DNA of 64,000 bases from NCBI GenBank assembly GCA_001414485.1, contig LLEY01000094.1, positions 124,001 to 188,000 of the forward strand. Direction: 5' to 3'. The translations under genes were made by a program, and so were the position numbers. The number at the start of each line of letters is the position of its first letter. Within the stretch, counting starts at the first letter, position 1. The DNA is from Calycina herbarum. Its lineage: Eukaryota > Ascomycota > Leotiomycetes > Helotiales > Pezizellaceae. The notes under the pieces are model-generated. The model made no database searches and was not told where the DNA came from. It was given only the letters and a program-made list of their open reading frames with translations. This document shows, one piece after another, positions 32,018 through 43,021 of this stretch.

Positions 32018-34319
32018 TTATCGCTGGCTTCTGGAGGAGCCTACCGAGTTTTGTCGATCATGAGCCGGCCTTCTGTCCCGTCGATCCGCATCTTGAAGCT
32101 TGAGTGAGTCCAACCTCTTCTGGTTATCCTCCGTCATTGGGTCCACCTCATCTACCCTCAAGGGCGTAGATATTTTGCTTCGTGATGGTGACGAAACGGC
32201 TCCAGGTCGTACGCCATTGGTTTTTGATCGATTTGCTTGTTCCGCGAGTGCTTTCCACTTGTTTTCTCTAGCAAGCTCACGAGCCTCGGCATTGTTTTGG
32301 TGTTCGGTGTAATCGTGTGAGCAATCATCGAAAAGTTGAGGATTGATCTCCATGAAGAGTTTCATGGCATTGTAAACCATACCATGAATTGTCCTATTGA
32401 TGTTAGTTTGAATATTGTCAGATGTTCGGATAACTGCTTACCGGTTCCAGTGACCCTTTGAGTTCTCGTAGAGAGGGGCAAACATGATTGGGAGAATGAT
32501 TTCAACATTATCGCTGACAAGGTTGCAGAAATATTCATTGTTCCAGAAGTAAAGTGCTCGTTCAGCCACTTGGAAATGAGGGCTGGCAACTGATTTGGCA
32601 AGCTGGTGAAACAAGGGTTCCTGGACCTTGGCAAATTCCGCTGGATCCATAACCTCAAAGATATCCTCAACCTCGTTTAAGAACATGACCTCCTTTGTGC
32701 TGTTTACCTTGGGCCAGTAGCGCAGTAAGCCAAGAACAACCTATGCTTGTTAGCTCGCATACATTTGGTTTAGCGGAATTTATATACCTCTTCTGTCAAT
32801 GCTGCATCCTTTTCCAAGAACTGGACAATACAATAGGCCAATTGAGGGTGATACATGCTCAAACTCTTGACCTTGTGTAATGGAATCAAGACTCGAGTCA
32901 AGAAGAGTTTGTGCTCCTCCTTCAAAGGTAGAGCAAATCCATTGATAATTGAACCAAGAATCTCCAGTAATTCTGCAATGCCATTGAAGCGCTCAGTCTC
33001 GTAAACGAATTGGAAGAACACATTGTTGATGGATCTTCGGATGTACGATCTAAGGTTCAAGAATTTGCCGTATATTCGGTGAAGTGTGGTTTTTAGGAAA
33101 TCCCTTTCTCTTGGGTCCTCGGAATCGAACAGCTCTAGTAGTTGCAAAACGAAGCTATGATCTATGTATGCCTTGGCAATGTTGGTGTTGAAATCCTGAC
33201 TTTCGATAAAACGTAAGAAGAACTCGTAAACAACTTGGATATGCGGCCAGGCGACTTCGAGAACCGGCTCATCCTCTTCTGGATCGAACGCTTCCCCCTG
33301 GGGGTTCATTGGGGGAGGAATTGGTCGGAAAAGATTCTTGCTAAACATGTCCACCACTCGAGGATACATGGCTTCCGTGATAACCTGTCTGTTGTTTGCG
33401 ACATAGTCGAGGAGTTCGTGTAATGCCAATCTTTTGATCTCCTTGGATTTCATATCTCCACTAGCGTCATTAAAGTCGAATATGACATTGCATTGATCGA
33501 TCTTCTGCATGAAAAGTTCCTGGCGACGATTTGGAGGGACTTCGTGGAACCCAGGCAGTTTCTCGAGCTCACGTTGAGGGGAGATATCAAATCTTGACGA
33601 ATGCTGTCTCTTTGGCGTTCTAAGACCCTCGGGGACATCCTTTGGTGTTGTTTGGAGACCGTGAAAGATTAGTGACTTTTGACCAGCCTTAGGTGGTGCC
33701 AAATCGTGAGGCATGGTTTCTGCGGCTCCAGGTGGTGGGACGTGCTTGAGGATAGAAGATTAGCGCGTAAAATATCAGACGAGAGGATCAAAGACTTACA
33801 GGCGCGCTGGGGCTAATGACGACACTAGGAGGAAGCTGACCGTGACGATTAGGTGTGCCCGGTGCAGAGGAATTAGCAGGGCTCACATTCATCGTGGTAT
33901 TGAATCGATCAGGAGCAACAGTGCCTGAATTTAACCCCGTTTGTAGTTGTGCAGCGGGGCTTGAGCCTGGATTTGGAGCTACACCATCATTTGGTGGGAG
34001 CGGTTTGTTTCGAGGGTCGGTGAGGGTTGTGGTCGAGGACGAAGGCGTTGCGACGGGCGACTGACCTTGCTCTCTCGACGAGCCGGCTTGCGAGGGGGAC
34101 GAGGTGCCGTCTTTGGACTCTTTTTTGGACTTGGATTTTGGGTCTTTGGTGCGCGAAAGCTGCTCATGCTAAGAGAGTAAGCATGCGGTCAATCGAAAAA
34201 AGAGGGAAAAGTTCGCTTCATCCCATGTGCCGGCGGGTTGGTTGGCTGGCTGGCTGGCTGGCTTGCTTCGTTTAACATTTGACGGGATGACTTACAACTC
34301 TTTGCCTGAAGCCCTTCAT
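32018..34319 (-). CDS. rts1: PP2A regulatory B subunit, B56 (Rts1/Par1) family
   Basis: Five exons (34319-34296, 34168-33800, 33744-32788, 32740-32442, 32393-32018) give 674 aa. The first exon is only 24 nt (MKGFRQRV) and all junctions are in frame. A Ser/Pro/Thr-rich disordered region (to ~residue 140) precedes the HEAT-like B56 repeat core, identifiable from [92 protein letters not shown] and [19 protein letters not shown]56 subunits choose the substrates of protein phosphatase 2A and act in centromeres, stress response and cytokinesis. A basic, Ser-rich tail follows the core. The gene's exact 3' end is less certain than the core. Confidence 0.93.
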
Positions 34320-35560
34320 TATGCGCGAATTGCCCGTACTATCTGTGGGTTCTTCCTTTTTCTCTTTCGGCGCACTCTTCCACATCCGAGCGAGACTCGA
34401 ATTACTGTTATATTATCAATGGAAACGTCCAGCCGCGCAGCAAGAAAGAGGGGGTGGTGGAATGGATCAGTCGCGTCGCTGGAGGTTGGCACACATGTAA
34501 AGGCCTAAAAGTGATGGATTGATTGAGGCCTAGGGATTGGTATGAATATTGGCAGGCCAAAACAAACGATGGGGTATTGATTGAGTCCTTGGTCGTAGCC
34601 GCACTCGGATTATAGGATGCCGTTTGTTCGAGGCGCAACGTTGGTACAAATGGGTGGTTACCGTCGGTAGGGAGGAGGTAGCTCTTTGCAGATTTCTCGT
34701 TGGGTAGGCGCTCGATGGAGGTCTGGGAATCACAGGCAAAGAGTGCTTCCCTTTGGAGAAAACGATGATTTGGGGTTGGGGTCGAGGTGGTTCGTGGTCT
34801 TGATCTTGGTGGGGCTCTGTTGAACTGAATGATGGAATCCCGTCAGCGCACGCTCCTTATGGCAGACAGCTTGATAGCAGAGCAGCTATGACCAGTCGTG
34901 AGGAAGTTGACAAACATGTAGATAGTATCCAAGGGTCGCCGGTCAACGGTGTTCAATTGCTGCAGATGCAGGTGTTGAGGAGGGGTTGGGTTGCCGTCGG
35001 CGGTGAATATAGCGTCTCCTCTTGCCTCTCGATTCCCTGGATCTCGTCGACTCCTTCACTGGTGCAACTGGTGCACTTGTCGACGAGAGTAGGGCACACT
35101 GCGGAACTCTCGACACTCGAGGCGCTCTGCACGCAAATATGCGAGAGGTGGGATTAGGATCTCGAGGTGGTGATGGAGGGCAATTCTAGAAATCCAATGG
35201 ACGGACGGGCAATTCAATATCAACACATCATTTGAGCTGGTCGGGTGCTAGACTGATGCTTGGGCTTTGGCTCCTGGCGGCTGCTGCCCAGTGCGGTGCG
35301 CCTAACTTTAATTTGGGCTTAAAAGGCGCTAAACTGAGTGATGCCTGAGTGGGAAGGCTACAAGGCTACAAGGCTACAATCGTCAAAAGTCCGGCTACAA
35401 GCTCCCCACCATTTGCTATTCACTCCAACCTCGACATAAATTTCCCAACTTTCCATGGAGTACTTCTTCATCCAATCTCCACGGCCTATTCCCATCTCAT
35501 CGATTTCTCAATTCCGCATCCAAAGAAATCGAATCTTTCAGACCAATTCCATCCAGCACC
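34320..35560. other. Divergent intergenic region with GGCT repeats
   Basis: About 1.2 kb between rts1 (minus) and tfc1 (plus); the first part (34235-34265) has a TGGC/GGCT tandem repeat within the rts1 5' intron. No separate gene is supported. Confidence 0.4.
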
Positions 35561-37810
35561 ATGTCGGAAGGTGCTCCCTTATATCCCATCGAGCCCAGAG
35601 CCGTCTACGCGGTTGAGCATCCCATGGTTGTCAAGAATATCGACAAAGCTCTTACCACATTTGGAAAGAATCAACCTTGGGAACGAGTATGCTTTCTCTT
35701 TTGCTTTAAACTAGAATATACCCTCTTTTGTGACAATTACGATCTCGTGACAAGCCCAACGACTGTTCTTCTTTTCTACTTCCAATCTCCTTCAAAGTCA
35801 AGTTAATTATAACTTCTTGCTGACCAGCTTAGATATTTCGAGGGGAAGATCCAGAAGGCTGTGTACCCTTGTACCTCCGTCCTAACGACCCTATGTCCCA
35901 CCCAATATTGTCCCATCACACTGCGACAACCGATGTACTTCTCAAAATCACTGTACCAAAGAGAACAGGAAGAAAACGAAAACGGGGCTCTCGTGGACCA
36001 TTCCACGGTGATGTGGATGTCTCACCTCCATCAGATATTCCTTCATCCTTGGTCAAGCCATCGACGATTTTGAAAACCCTCAAAGCAAACTCGGGAAACT
36101 ACAAAGTAGAAGCAGTGGGTGAAATAAGCCATACGCATCGATTCCGAAGTTTGTCTATCTATCCCCAAGAATGACTTCCTATGCTAACTCAAATTTTTAG
36201 CTCTTCCAGATTTTCATCACTCCGCTACGAACACGGAATTCTTCCAACGATTTCAACCAACTGTTCTCTCAGGTGACAGTAAGTCAAATTTTCACATATA
36301 ATCTTCTCACTAGCTGATATCTCGAGCAGTCTCCAAACTTCGGGAATTCAAACTCAATCCTGAAATGGGCTTCAAGAAGAACCAAGATCATGTCCCACCT
36401 CCAACTCTATCCGCATATGGATTACCTTTCAATTGGGGATGGCACCAAAACGGCGATCTTTTGGCAGAAGTAGATCCTACTGGAAACGCCGTATTAGTCA
36501 ATAAAGGCAGAGGGGAACCCATCAAAATACAGTACCTGGTTGCCGACGCGGAGGAAATCCCCAAATTCTATGCCGATGAATATCCAGATGATCCAGAACA
36601 AATCAATGTTGTCAAGCAACTAGAAATCGCTTTTCGAGAACGCCCCATCTGGACTCGGAGGGCTCTGAAAAATCGATTTGCCGCTCTATCCTACAGTCAT
36701 TTGATTCGATATAATATTCAATACGTTGCGTATACATTTAGAGGGGGTCCTTGGCGAGATGCTTTGATCAAAATGGGCATTGACCCTAGGACAGACCCAA
36801 AATACCGCATTTACCAGACTGTGGTTTTCAAAATCTACCAGGAAAGTGCCACGAAACCTGCTCGACGTCTTAGGGTTTCCCGAGATAAAACGGTTGGCTC
36901 AAACTTATACCATCCAACAAGCCATCTCTTCGATGGCGAGTCCTTCGTTCTAGATGGAAAGGTATGGCAGCTTTGCGACCTTACTGATCCACTACTTGCT
37001 AGACTTGTCAAGAATTGCTCCTTGCGTGAAGAGTGCGATATCTTACACGATGGTTGGTACAACAATGGTGCCATGGCAAAAATAAAGGGAATCATGAGAA
37101 CCAAACTGGATGGCGTTCAATTGCAAAAACTTATCACCGAGGAGGATTTCAAACACTCGTTGGCTGTTGCCGATCATGTGGTAGATAAGGAATACAGTCA
37201 CAACATCACCATACCGCTACCTCTTGTATGGTCTGATGGAGAAAGTGTCCTTAAATTGACAGAGCAAGGAGCGGCGGCTCCTCGGGAAGGTGGTATCAGG
37301 AAGCGTGTTAGCCACAAATCCCGGAATGAACGTCTTGTTCCATTCTTTAAAGAGGCGGCACGACGACGGGAGAGCACGGTACCTTGGAATAGTGATGGTT
37401 TGAGAGGCTCGGCTATTCCCGAAGAAGAATTGGAAGAAGGCTCAGAAGGAGGGGTCGATCAAGAAGAACAACGGGAGGATGATGAGGCCGGGAATATGCA
37501 AAGTGCTGAAATTGTCGACGATGATTCGGCAAAGCGACCGGTTTCCAATCTAGAGGATACCGGAGAACAAGGTAGCGCAAATGCTGATGGCGGAAAAGCC
37601 ATGAAGCCCAAGTTTGGGGCTGTGGAGGTTGGAGATGAGGAGGAGGAGTTGGATGATGATTTCGACGACTTTGATGATGATGAGGATCTTGATAATGGAG
37701 CCGACGAAGACGTGGAAGATGCAGATGAAGATGGAGGCAGGAGAATCAGGGAAGAGGACATTATTGATGATGATGATGACTTAATCAAGTACCCTACCTT
37801 TTCGCGATGA
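35561..37810 (+). CDS. tfc1: Transcription factor IIIC subunit Tfc1 (tau95/TFIIIC63 family)
   Basis: Four exons (35561-35686, 35833-36148, 36201-36278, 36330-37810) give 666 aa. Family blocks in order: PRAVYAVEHPMVVKNIDKAL, LYLRPNDPMSHPI, LLKITVPKRTGRKRKRG, EAVGEISHTHRFRTLPDFH (completed across intron 2), then PPTLSAYGLPFNWGWHQNGD, FRERPIWTRRALKNRF, YVAYTFRGGPWRDALIKMG and YRIYQTVVFKIYQ. A long Asp/Glu-rich tail ends the protein (DDDFDDFDDDEDLDNGADED). Tfc1 is the TFIIIC component that contacts the A-box of tRNA promoters and helps load TFIIIB for RNA polymerase III. The first intron's acceptor is TTAG at 35832; choosing another AG would break the frame. Confidence 0.93.
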
Positions 37811-38167
37811 CCTGTCAGGTATACAAAGGCAACTTCGAGTAGAGAAACTTAGCTGGCTGTATCTTGGGGATTTTAGCGTACTCGGTAATTCCATGTACTA
37901 TTCTGTATTACCGAAATCGAGTGTAAATATATATATTGCAAAAGAAGGTACATCACTTTCATCACATTCTAGAAGAAATGCAGCAGCTATCTGTCTCCAT
38001 TTCCTGTTCCTTGAGGTACCTAAAAATAGCTATTGACAAATTCGAGCTGTTCATGGGTTACCTATGAATAGCCTTTCTTTTTTATAAAAAAGAATCACAA
38101 GACAAGAGAGCATTCGTTGTCATTACAGTCCACCCCAGCATACTTCAATTCCCTATTCAGTTCATTC
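37811..38167. other. 3' region, nothing recognised
   Basis: About 360 bp between the tfc1 stop and the convergent 2EXR pseudogene. Confidence 0.35.
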
Positions 38168-39062
38168 TCACGAGTTATAAGTAAAACCATGTTTATACAC
38201 CTTTTCGTTTAGGTTTGTTTCCCTAGATCCTCTCCTCGACAAACATTTATTGGTACATAGCTGGAACATGACAACCGGACGCATCACAGGCGCCTTATCC
38301 ACATCTCCAAAAACAGCCTTGACCGCATCCTGAAGTTCTTCTATAGATTCGACTAGTTCTTCTGGCATAAATCCCGCGCTGATGGTTGCATCAGACATCT
38401 TACCAAGCTCGAGAAACTTACTCATCCTCGCGACATCTTCTACATCAACAAGTTGCACAGGAGCATCAACCAAGAGACCAAAGAGACTTCCCAAATCCGT
38501 TCTGGAATCTGCGTGTACAATAACAGGTTCTAAAATAAGGACTATCCAGCTCGGTCGGGTACGCATCAAATCCGCAAGTCCGGCACGTATCCAACGATAG
38601 TGGCCATGTGGTTTATCCGGTCTTCGACGATGTTGAAAAGATTGTAAAACACCAAGCATTATAGAAGCTTCTTGAGCTTTCGTACGTAAGGCGTAGTATT
38701 ATGGCACAGCGTATAGGGTATCACCCCAATCGTAGGATTGCCACTCGATATCGGCCGTAGGATCCCAGTTTATATGCACTATATCCCGTGCTGTATCGAA
38801 CCATGGCTGCTTAACCATGTACTGTGCAAAATCTTGGATGCCTTTATCATTTATGTCTGTGGGACTTGTGGTAATCTACTACCGGTTTCGAAAGTGATGG
38901 CTCGAGACTCACGACAGACACGGGTGAGCTGTGGAGGGGCCTTGTTCCATTGTGGAGTTGGATTTTGTGGTTCGCAGCGCATAGGCACTGTTTCCAGATT
39001 GCGAAGCAGATTTCTGTTGGGAGGTTGGGGAAGTGGTGAAAGGTGGTTGCTGGGGATGACAT
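38168..39062 (-). pseudogene. 2EXR (F-box-like) protein gene, inactivated
   Basis: The N-terminus reads MSSPATTFHHFPNLPTEICF then AIWKQCL, the fungal 2EXR motif, but the conserved PPQLTRVCRESRAITFETG that should follow lies in another frame. The next block (DKGIQDFAQYMVKQPWFDTARDIVHINW) lies in a third frame, and no intron of usable length bridges them. Later the frame meets TAA at 38699-38701, just after GDTLYAVP and before YYALRTKAQEASIMLG; a single C-to-T change of a Gln codon would explain it. The rest stays open to 38168. Intact family members are usually around 270-350 aa with unknown roles, possibly protein-interaction. At least two frame shifts and one stop make a pseudogene the best call. 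Confidence 0.7.
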
Positions 39063-39262
39063 GGTAGTTGTAAAGTACAACTGCAAAGTCCCGAGCTTGG
39101 CCTCGCAATTCACCAGTTCTTTGGATATCGAGGTGGTCGCTGGTCACTTGATTGGGACCAGTGGAAAGAAGTGTAACTCGAGATCTAGCTCAACCACCGG
39201 TGACTTTTACGACCAGCAACAGCAGGCAAAAAGAAATGTTGGGCAGAAGCCCTAGAATTAAA

Positions 39263-39342
39263 CGACCCTGGGAAGATTCGAACTCCCAATCTTTGCAGAC
39301 TTAAACCGAAATGCAACGCCTTAACCATTAGGCCACAAGGCC
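39263..39342 (-). tRNA. tRNA-Arg(UCG) with a very short intron
   Basis: Read on the minus strand: acceptor arm GGCCTTG pairs with CAGGGTC (G-U wobbles allowed), discriminator G; D arm GCC-TAATGGTTAA-GGC; anticodon stem TTGCA/TGCAA; T arm GGGAG-TTCGAAT-CTTCC. The anticodon loop region holds TCG (Arg). The segment between the two halves of the anticodon stem is 14 nt, i.e. a 7-nt loop plus about 7 extra bases, consistent with a tiny intron after position 37. A short T-run follows the 3' end. Internal A and B boxes look intact. Confidence 0.85.
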
Positions 39343-39624
39343 GATCTTGTGAATCAATTGCTGTAATTGATGACTCAGGCCTAACTATTGCTATATAATA
39401 AATGGACTTCAGAAAAAACTGAGGTTGTGGGACGAAAATGGGCATTTTGAACCAGTCGGGTTGAAGAGAATTGTGGATACTTTGGCTGAAGGTGGGGGTC
39501 GAGTGGAAAGTGATTATTACGGGTGAAAGATACTGTTGCAAGTAAAGTTGCATGAGGAATAAGAGTCTATATTCTTTCCACGTAGAAATATTCTCCCAAT
39601 AAAAAAGCTCAGTTTCTCAAACTT

Positions 39625-40322
39625 TCAAGCTGTCGTACCAGCACCAGCACCTGCTCCGCCATCTCCATCAGGCCTGCTACAGCGAAATTGGAAACGACAT
39701 TCGAACTTCTTGAGAAATGCTCGGCGTGCTTCACCTTGTTTTTTCTTTTCCTCCTCGTCGCCTCCTTCATTTTGAATACCACTAGATTCTTGAGCTTGCT
39801 CTTCTCCTTCATCTTCCAGGAGATCACGCGGGTTGTAATCCCTAGCAAGTTTAATCGTCAGTACTTTGCTTAGAATACCCACTCGTGGAAAGGAAACGTA
39901 CAAGGAGCGATAAGCATGATCCGTGATTATTTCCTCCATCTGCTCCATGAGGGGGTCCGGACTTTCATAGTCGCTTTTCAAGTTTTTCTTTTGCGAGGAA
40001 TTTAGTAACTTCATGAACCAATCAACCATTTCATCCTTCTTTGTCTCGTCTTCGGTGCGCCCGAATTTGTTGAAGAAACTTGGCCATGCCTGAGCTGCGT
40101 ATATTGAGCGAGCGTGGTGCTCTCGTTGCTCTTGGATCGTCCTGTGAGTGTGGTTTTAGTATTGGTTTTTTTGGATGATTTTTTAGGGCAGTGTGGACGT
40201 ACCGCTTTTGATAACGGGGGTCGGGGCTAGCAGTTGGGCTTATTTTGCCGCTGGATTTGGTTGTTATTTTCAAGAGTTTGGTTTTTTGGGGAGGAGATGT
40301 ATTACTCTCGACCTGGAGCCAT
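39625..40322 (-). CDS. Small orphan protein, copy B of a two-member family
   Basis: Four exons (40322-40306, 40250-40203, 40141-39902, 39841-39625) give 173 aa. It begins MAPGRDGKISPTASPDPRYQ, then a helical core (RTIQEQREHHARSIYAAQAW ... MVDWFMKLLNSSQKK ... LMEQMEEIITDHAYRSL), an acidic Glu/Lys-rich region, and a Gly/Ala-rich end (GDGGAGAGAGTTA). Copy A at 22.8-23.5 kb has the same arrangement: initial MAP-GRD, SPxxSPxxRY, EQxEHxAR, DHAYxS and GGAGAG tails, introns at matching positions and the same phases, and a second exon of exactly the same length (48 nt). So this is a true gene family, not chance open frames. Function unknown. A tRNA gene lies 280 bp downstream. Confidence 0.82.
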
Positions 40323-41492
40323 GTTTCAAATTCCTTGGGAAGGATTTTGGACCAATGAGATGGGTTGCTGAGTGAAGTCAGAGTCAGAAAGTCCTGTAAG
40401 CAGCTTGGGTATGCTCTCTTCTGAAAAGTGAAAGTTGAAGTTGGAGATGAGAAGTTTTCATGATAGAGGTTCTAGCTGTTGATATACCCCTGGGAGAAGG
40501 TTTGCTGAGAGAGTATTTGCCTTTGGAAGCATACCAAACTCGGTCCTATGACTCAATGTGTGACAAGGATCTTTTGATGTATGTCACAAGTAAGATGATG
40601 GGGGGATCAGCTGGTAAGCGGATTGTTAGATAGAAAGCCACTTTTTGGGGTTTTCGGCTTTTTGAACTCTGAGTGGTCTGAAAATTTGCCTTTAACGGTA
40701 GAAATAGAGAGGGTGATGATGTCCTAGTGTGGGATTGCTTGTTTTCTAAGATTTTTGTTGTTTGGTTTGATTGTTCTCAACGGCATGGTAATTGGAAATG
40801 TTCCAGTCTATAAGAATTCTTGAAATTGTTTGACCTCTATTCAAAAGTGCGCCGGAAGTATACATCTATCAAAACCTCAATAAAATGAAAAAGAAATTGT
40901 CTCAAATACCTAAATAAGCCACCCGGATAGTTCATTCAAAACATTAATAAAGAATCAATTAGTTCTCCTACAGAGGAAACCTAAAAAACTTGTTAGCAAA
41001 CCTAGTACTACATCCTCGCAAAGCATGTAATGAGATACCACTGGTCTCTTCATACTCGAAAAGTGATTCCTTTCAACAACTTTACGGGCGTTCTTGGCAT
41101 TCTTAGGAAGCAAATCTTCCCACCTATTAGGTCCCACATTCTCTCGTGGAAGAAGCAACCAACGCTGTGCTTCATTCAAATCCACGGTCTCAATAGCTGG
41201 AGTCATAACGACACATTCTTCACTTTCTGCGATTGTAGTGCCACTAGTTTCTACTTACTAGGGGTGTAATGTCTTGAAATAGGTTATGAAGCGGGTCACT
41301 TGGGGTATACCAAGGATTGGATTGTTGGTTACACAAGTGTGCGAATCGACAGGATAATAGGCTAAATCAAAATCAGGTAAGCAATTTTTTCCTTGCTAGC
41401 CTTTCATTCAGTTTCTGTCCACAAAGTTTGCTCAAGGGAAGCAAAACAAAAATATCACGCTTCATTTTCCAACAGCACATCCATCTCCAAAT
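40323..41492. other. Divergent intergenic region
   Basis: About 1.2 kb between orphan copy B (minus) and the O-methyltransferase (plus); no other gene or repeat is supported. Confidence 0.4.
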
Positions 41493-42881
41493 ATGACTTC
41501 CTTCACAGACAGGGCCAAAAGTATTTTGGCTTCGGCAGAGGTACTGGACAGCTATATCGCCTCTATAGGTCGATCTCCAGCTTCCTTTGACGTGGATAGT
41601 CTGCATGACTTACCCGAAGAAATTGAATCTGTTCGAAATTCTCTCATCGATGAGGCACAGACAATAAAACGTCTTGCCTTGGGATCATCCGGAATTCATC
41701 GGGAAATTTTGTTTGCTGTAGGTTCTAAAGTCTTATTTAACAGTCGATCTCTGATCTAACTTTGCATAACAGTTCACAGACGAGATAGCTCTTCGAGCTA
41801 TCTATAAATACAAACTTGCCCATAGTATTCCATCAGACGAAGCTGCTACTTTCGAGGAAATCTCTGCCACAAGCGGTCTTCGTGAAGACCTTGTTGAACG
41901 TTTCCTTAGGCATTCCATGGCAAACCATATTTTTACCGAAGACCTTCCAGGAAAAGTACGCCACAATGCTGCTTCACGCTTGCTGCTGCTCGATAGCGAT
42001 GCCAATGATGCCGTGGGAATGATGACATGCGAGTTGTCTCCCGTGGGTATGAAAACTATGGATGCCCTCGAGCTGTATCCAAATTCCGGAGAGCAAACCG
42101 AGACCGCGTGGGCGTTACAAAATGAAGTCGGAACAACGCCCTACAGTTTCCTTGCTAAGCACCCAGAGAGAGCACGTCGTTTTGGTGCCGGGATGCGATA
42201 TTTTGGTCGTGACCAAGGTTGGGATCTTAAGCATCTCGTGGCTGGCTATCCTTGGGAAGAATTGGATCACCCGGGCGTGGTTTTCGTCGATGTTGGTGGG
42301 GGGCATGGCACTGTCCCTCAAGTATTGGCAGCAGCAACGCAGCATATACAGTTTATTGTCCAAGACCTTCTGGGGACTGTCAAAAATGGACGCTTGGCCC
42401 TTCCGCAGAAATTCGCTAACAGAATTCGGTTTGTCGAACACGATTTCTTCACAGAACAGCCTGTTCATGGAGCCGATGTATACTTCTTTCGCTGGATTCT
42501 TCACAACTGGAGTGAGGAATACTGCAAACGTATTCTTCGGGGTTTGATACCAGCTTTGAAAACTGGAGCCAGAATCATTATATATGAATTTGTCCTTGTC
42601 GATGGTCCAGAGACTAGATGGACGCAGAAGCAAGCTAGGTCAGTTTAGCTCATAAAAGGGAAAACATTTTTTTTTAGGTACTAACTATTGTGGATAGAAA
42701 CATGGATCTTATGATGTTGGCTCAGTTCAACTCTCGCGAGCGGACAGCAAAAGGGTGGGAGTCGCTATTCCTGTCTGCTGATCCCAGATTTCGTCTTCGC
42801 CAAATCAAGCAGCCCCCAGGAAGCTTGATGAGTGTCATTGAGGCTGGCTGGGAAGCCGAAGAGATCCACACCGTTAAATAG
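41493..42881 (+). CDS. Class II (COMT-type) O-methyltransferase
   Basis: Three exons (41493-41717, 41773-42638, 42698-42881; the last intron has TACTAAC) give 424 aa. An N-terminal helical/winged-helix dimerisation region (residues ~1-170; ATFEEISATSGLREDLVERF) precedes the Rossmann SAM-binding domain: VFVDVGGGHGTVPQVLA (about 244-260), QDLLG, FVEHDFFTEQP, the catalytic His in WILHNWSEEYCKRIL (about 318), and the C-terminal MMLAQFNSRERTAKGW. Fungal members methylate hydroxyls of polyketides and aromatic metabolites using S-adenosylmethionine. No polyketide synthase or other backbone gene is in the window, so it may serve a dispersed pathway or detoxification. Cytosolic; no signal peptide. Confidence 0.93.
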
Positions 42882-43021
42882 AGATGTTTCTATAGAAAGT
42901 TATAGTACATCATCAATCCATATTCATGCCATTTGAAAAGCAATCTTATCGTAGTAACTACCTCACGAACTTGTATAATTTTCACCTGTCCCTAGTTATA
43001 CAATTCAATTCCAAACAAATT

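Noticed and set aside
37459..37788. Ser-rich minus-strand frame opposite tfc1
   Set aside because: Antisense of the Asp/Glu-rich tail of tfc1; a mirror artefact of the acidic repeats.
39185..39553. 122-codon minus-strand frame
   Set aside because: Runs straight through the tRNA-Arg gene; no protein family.
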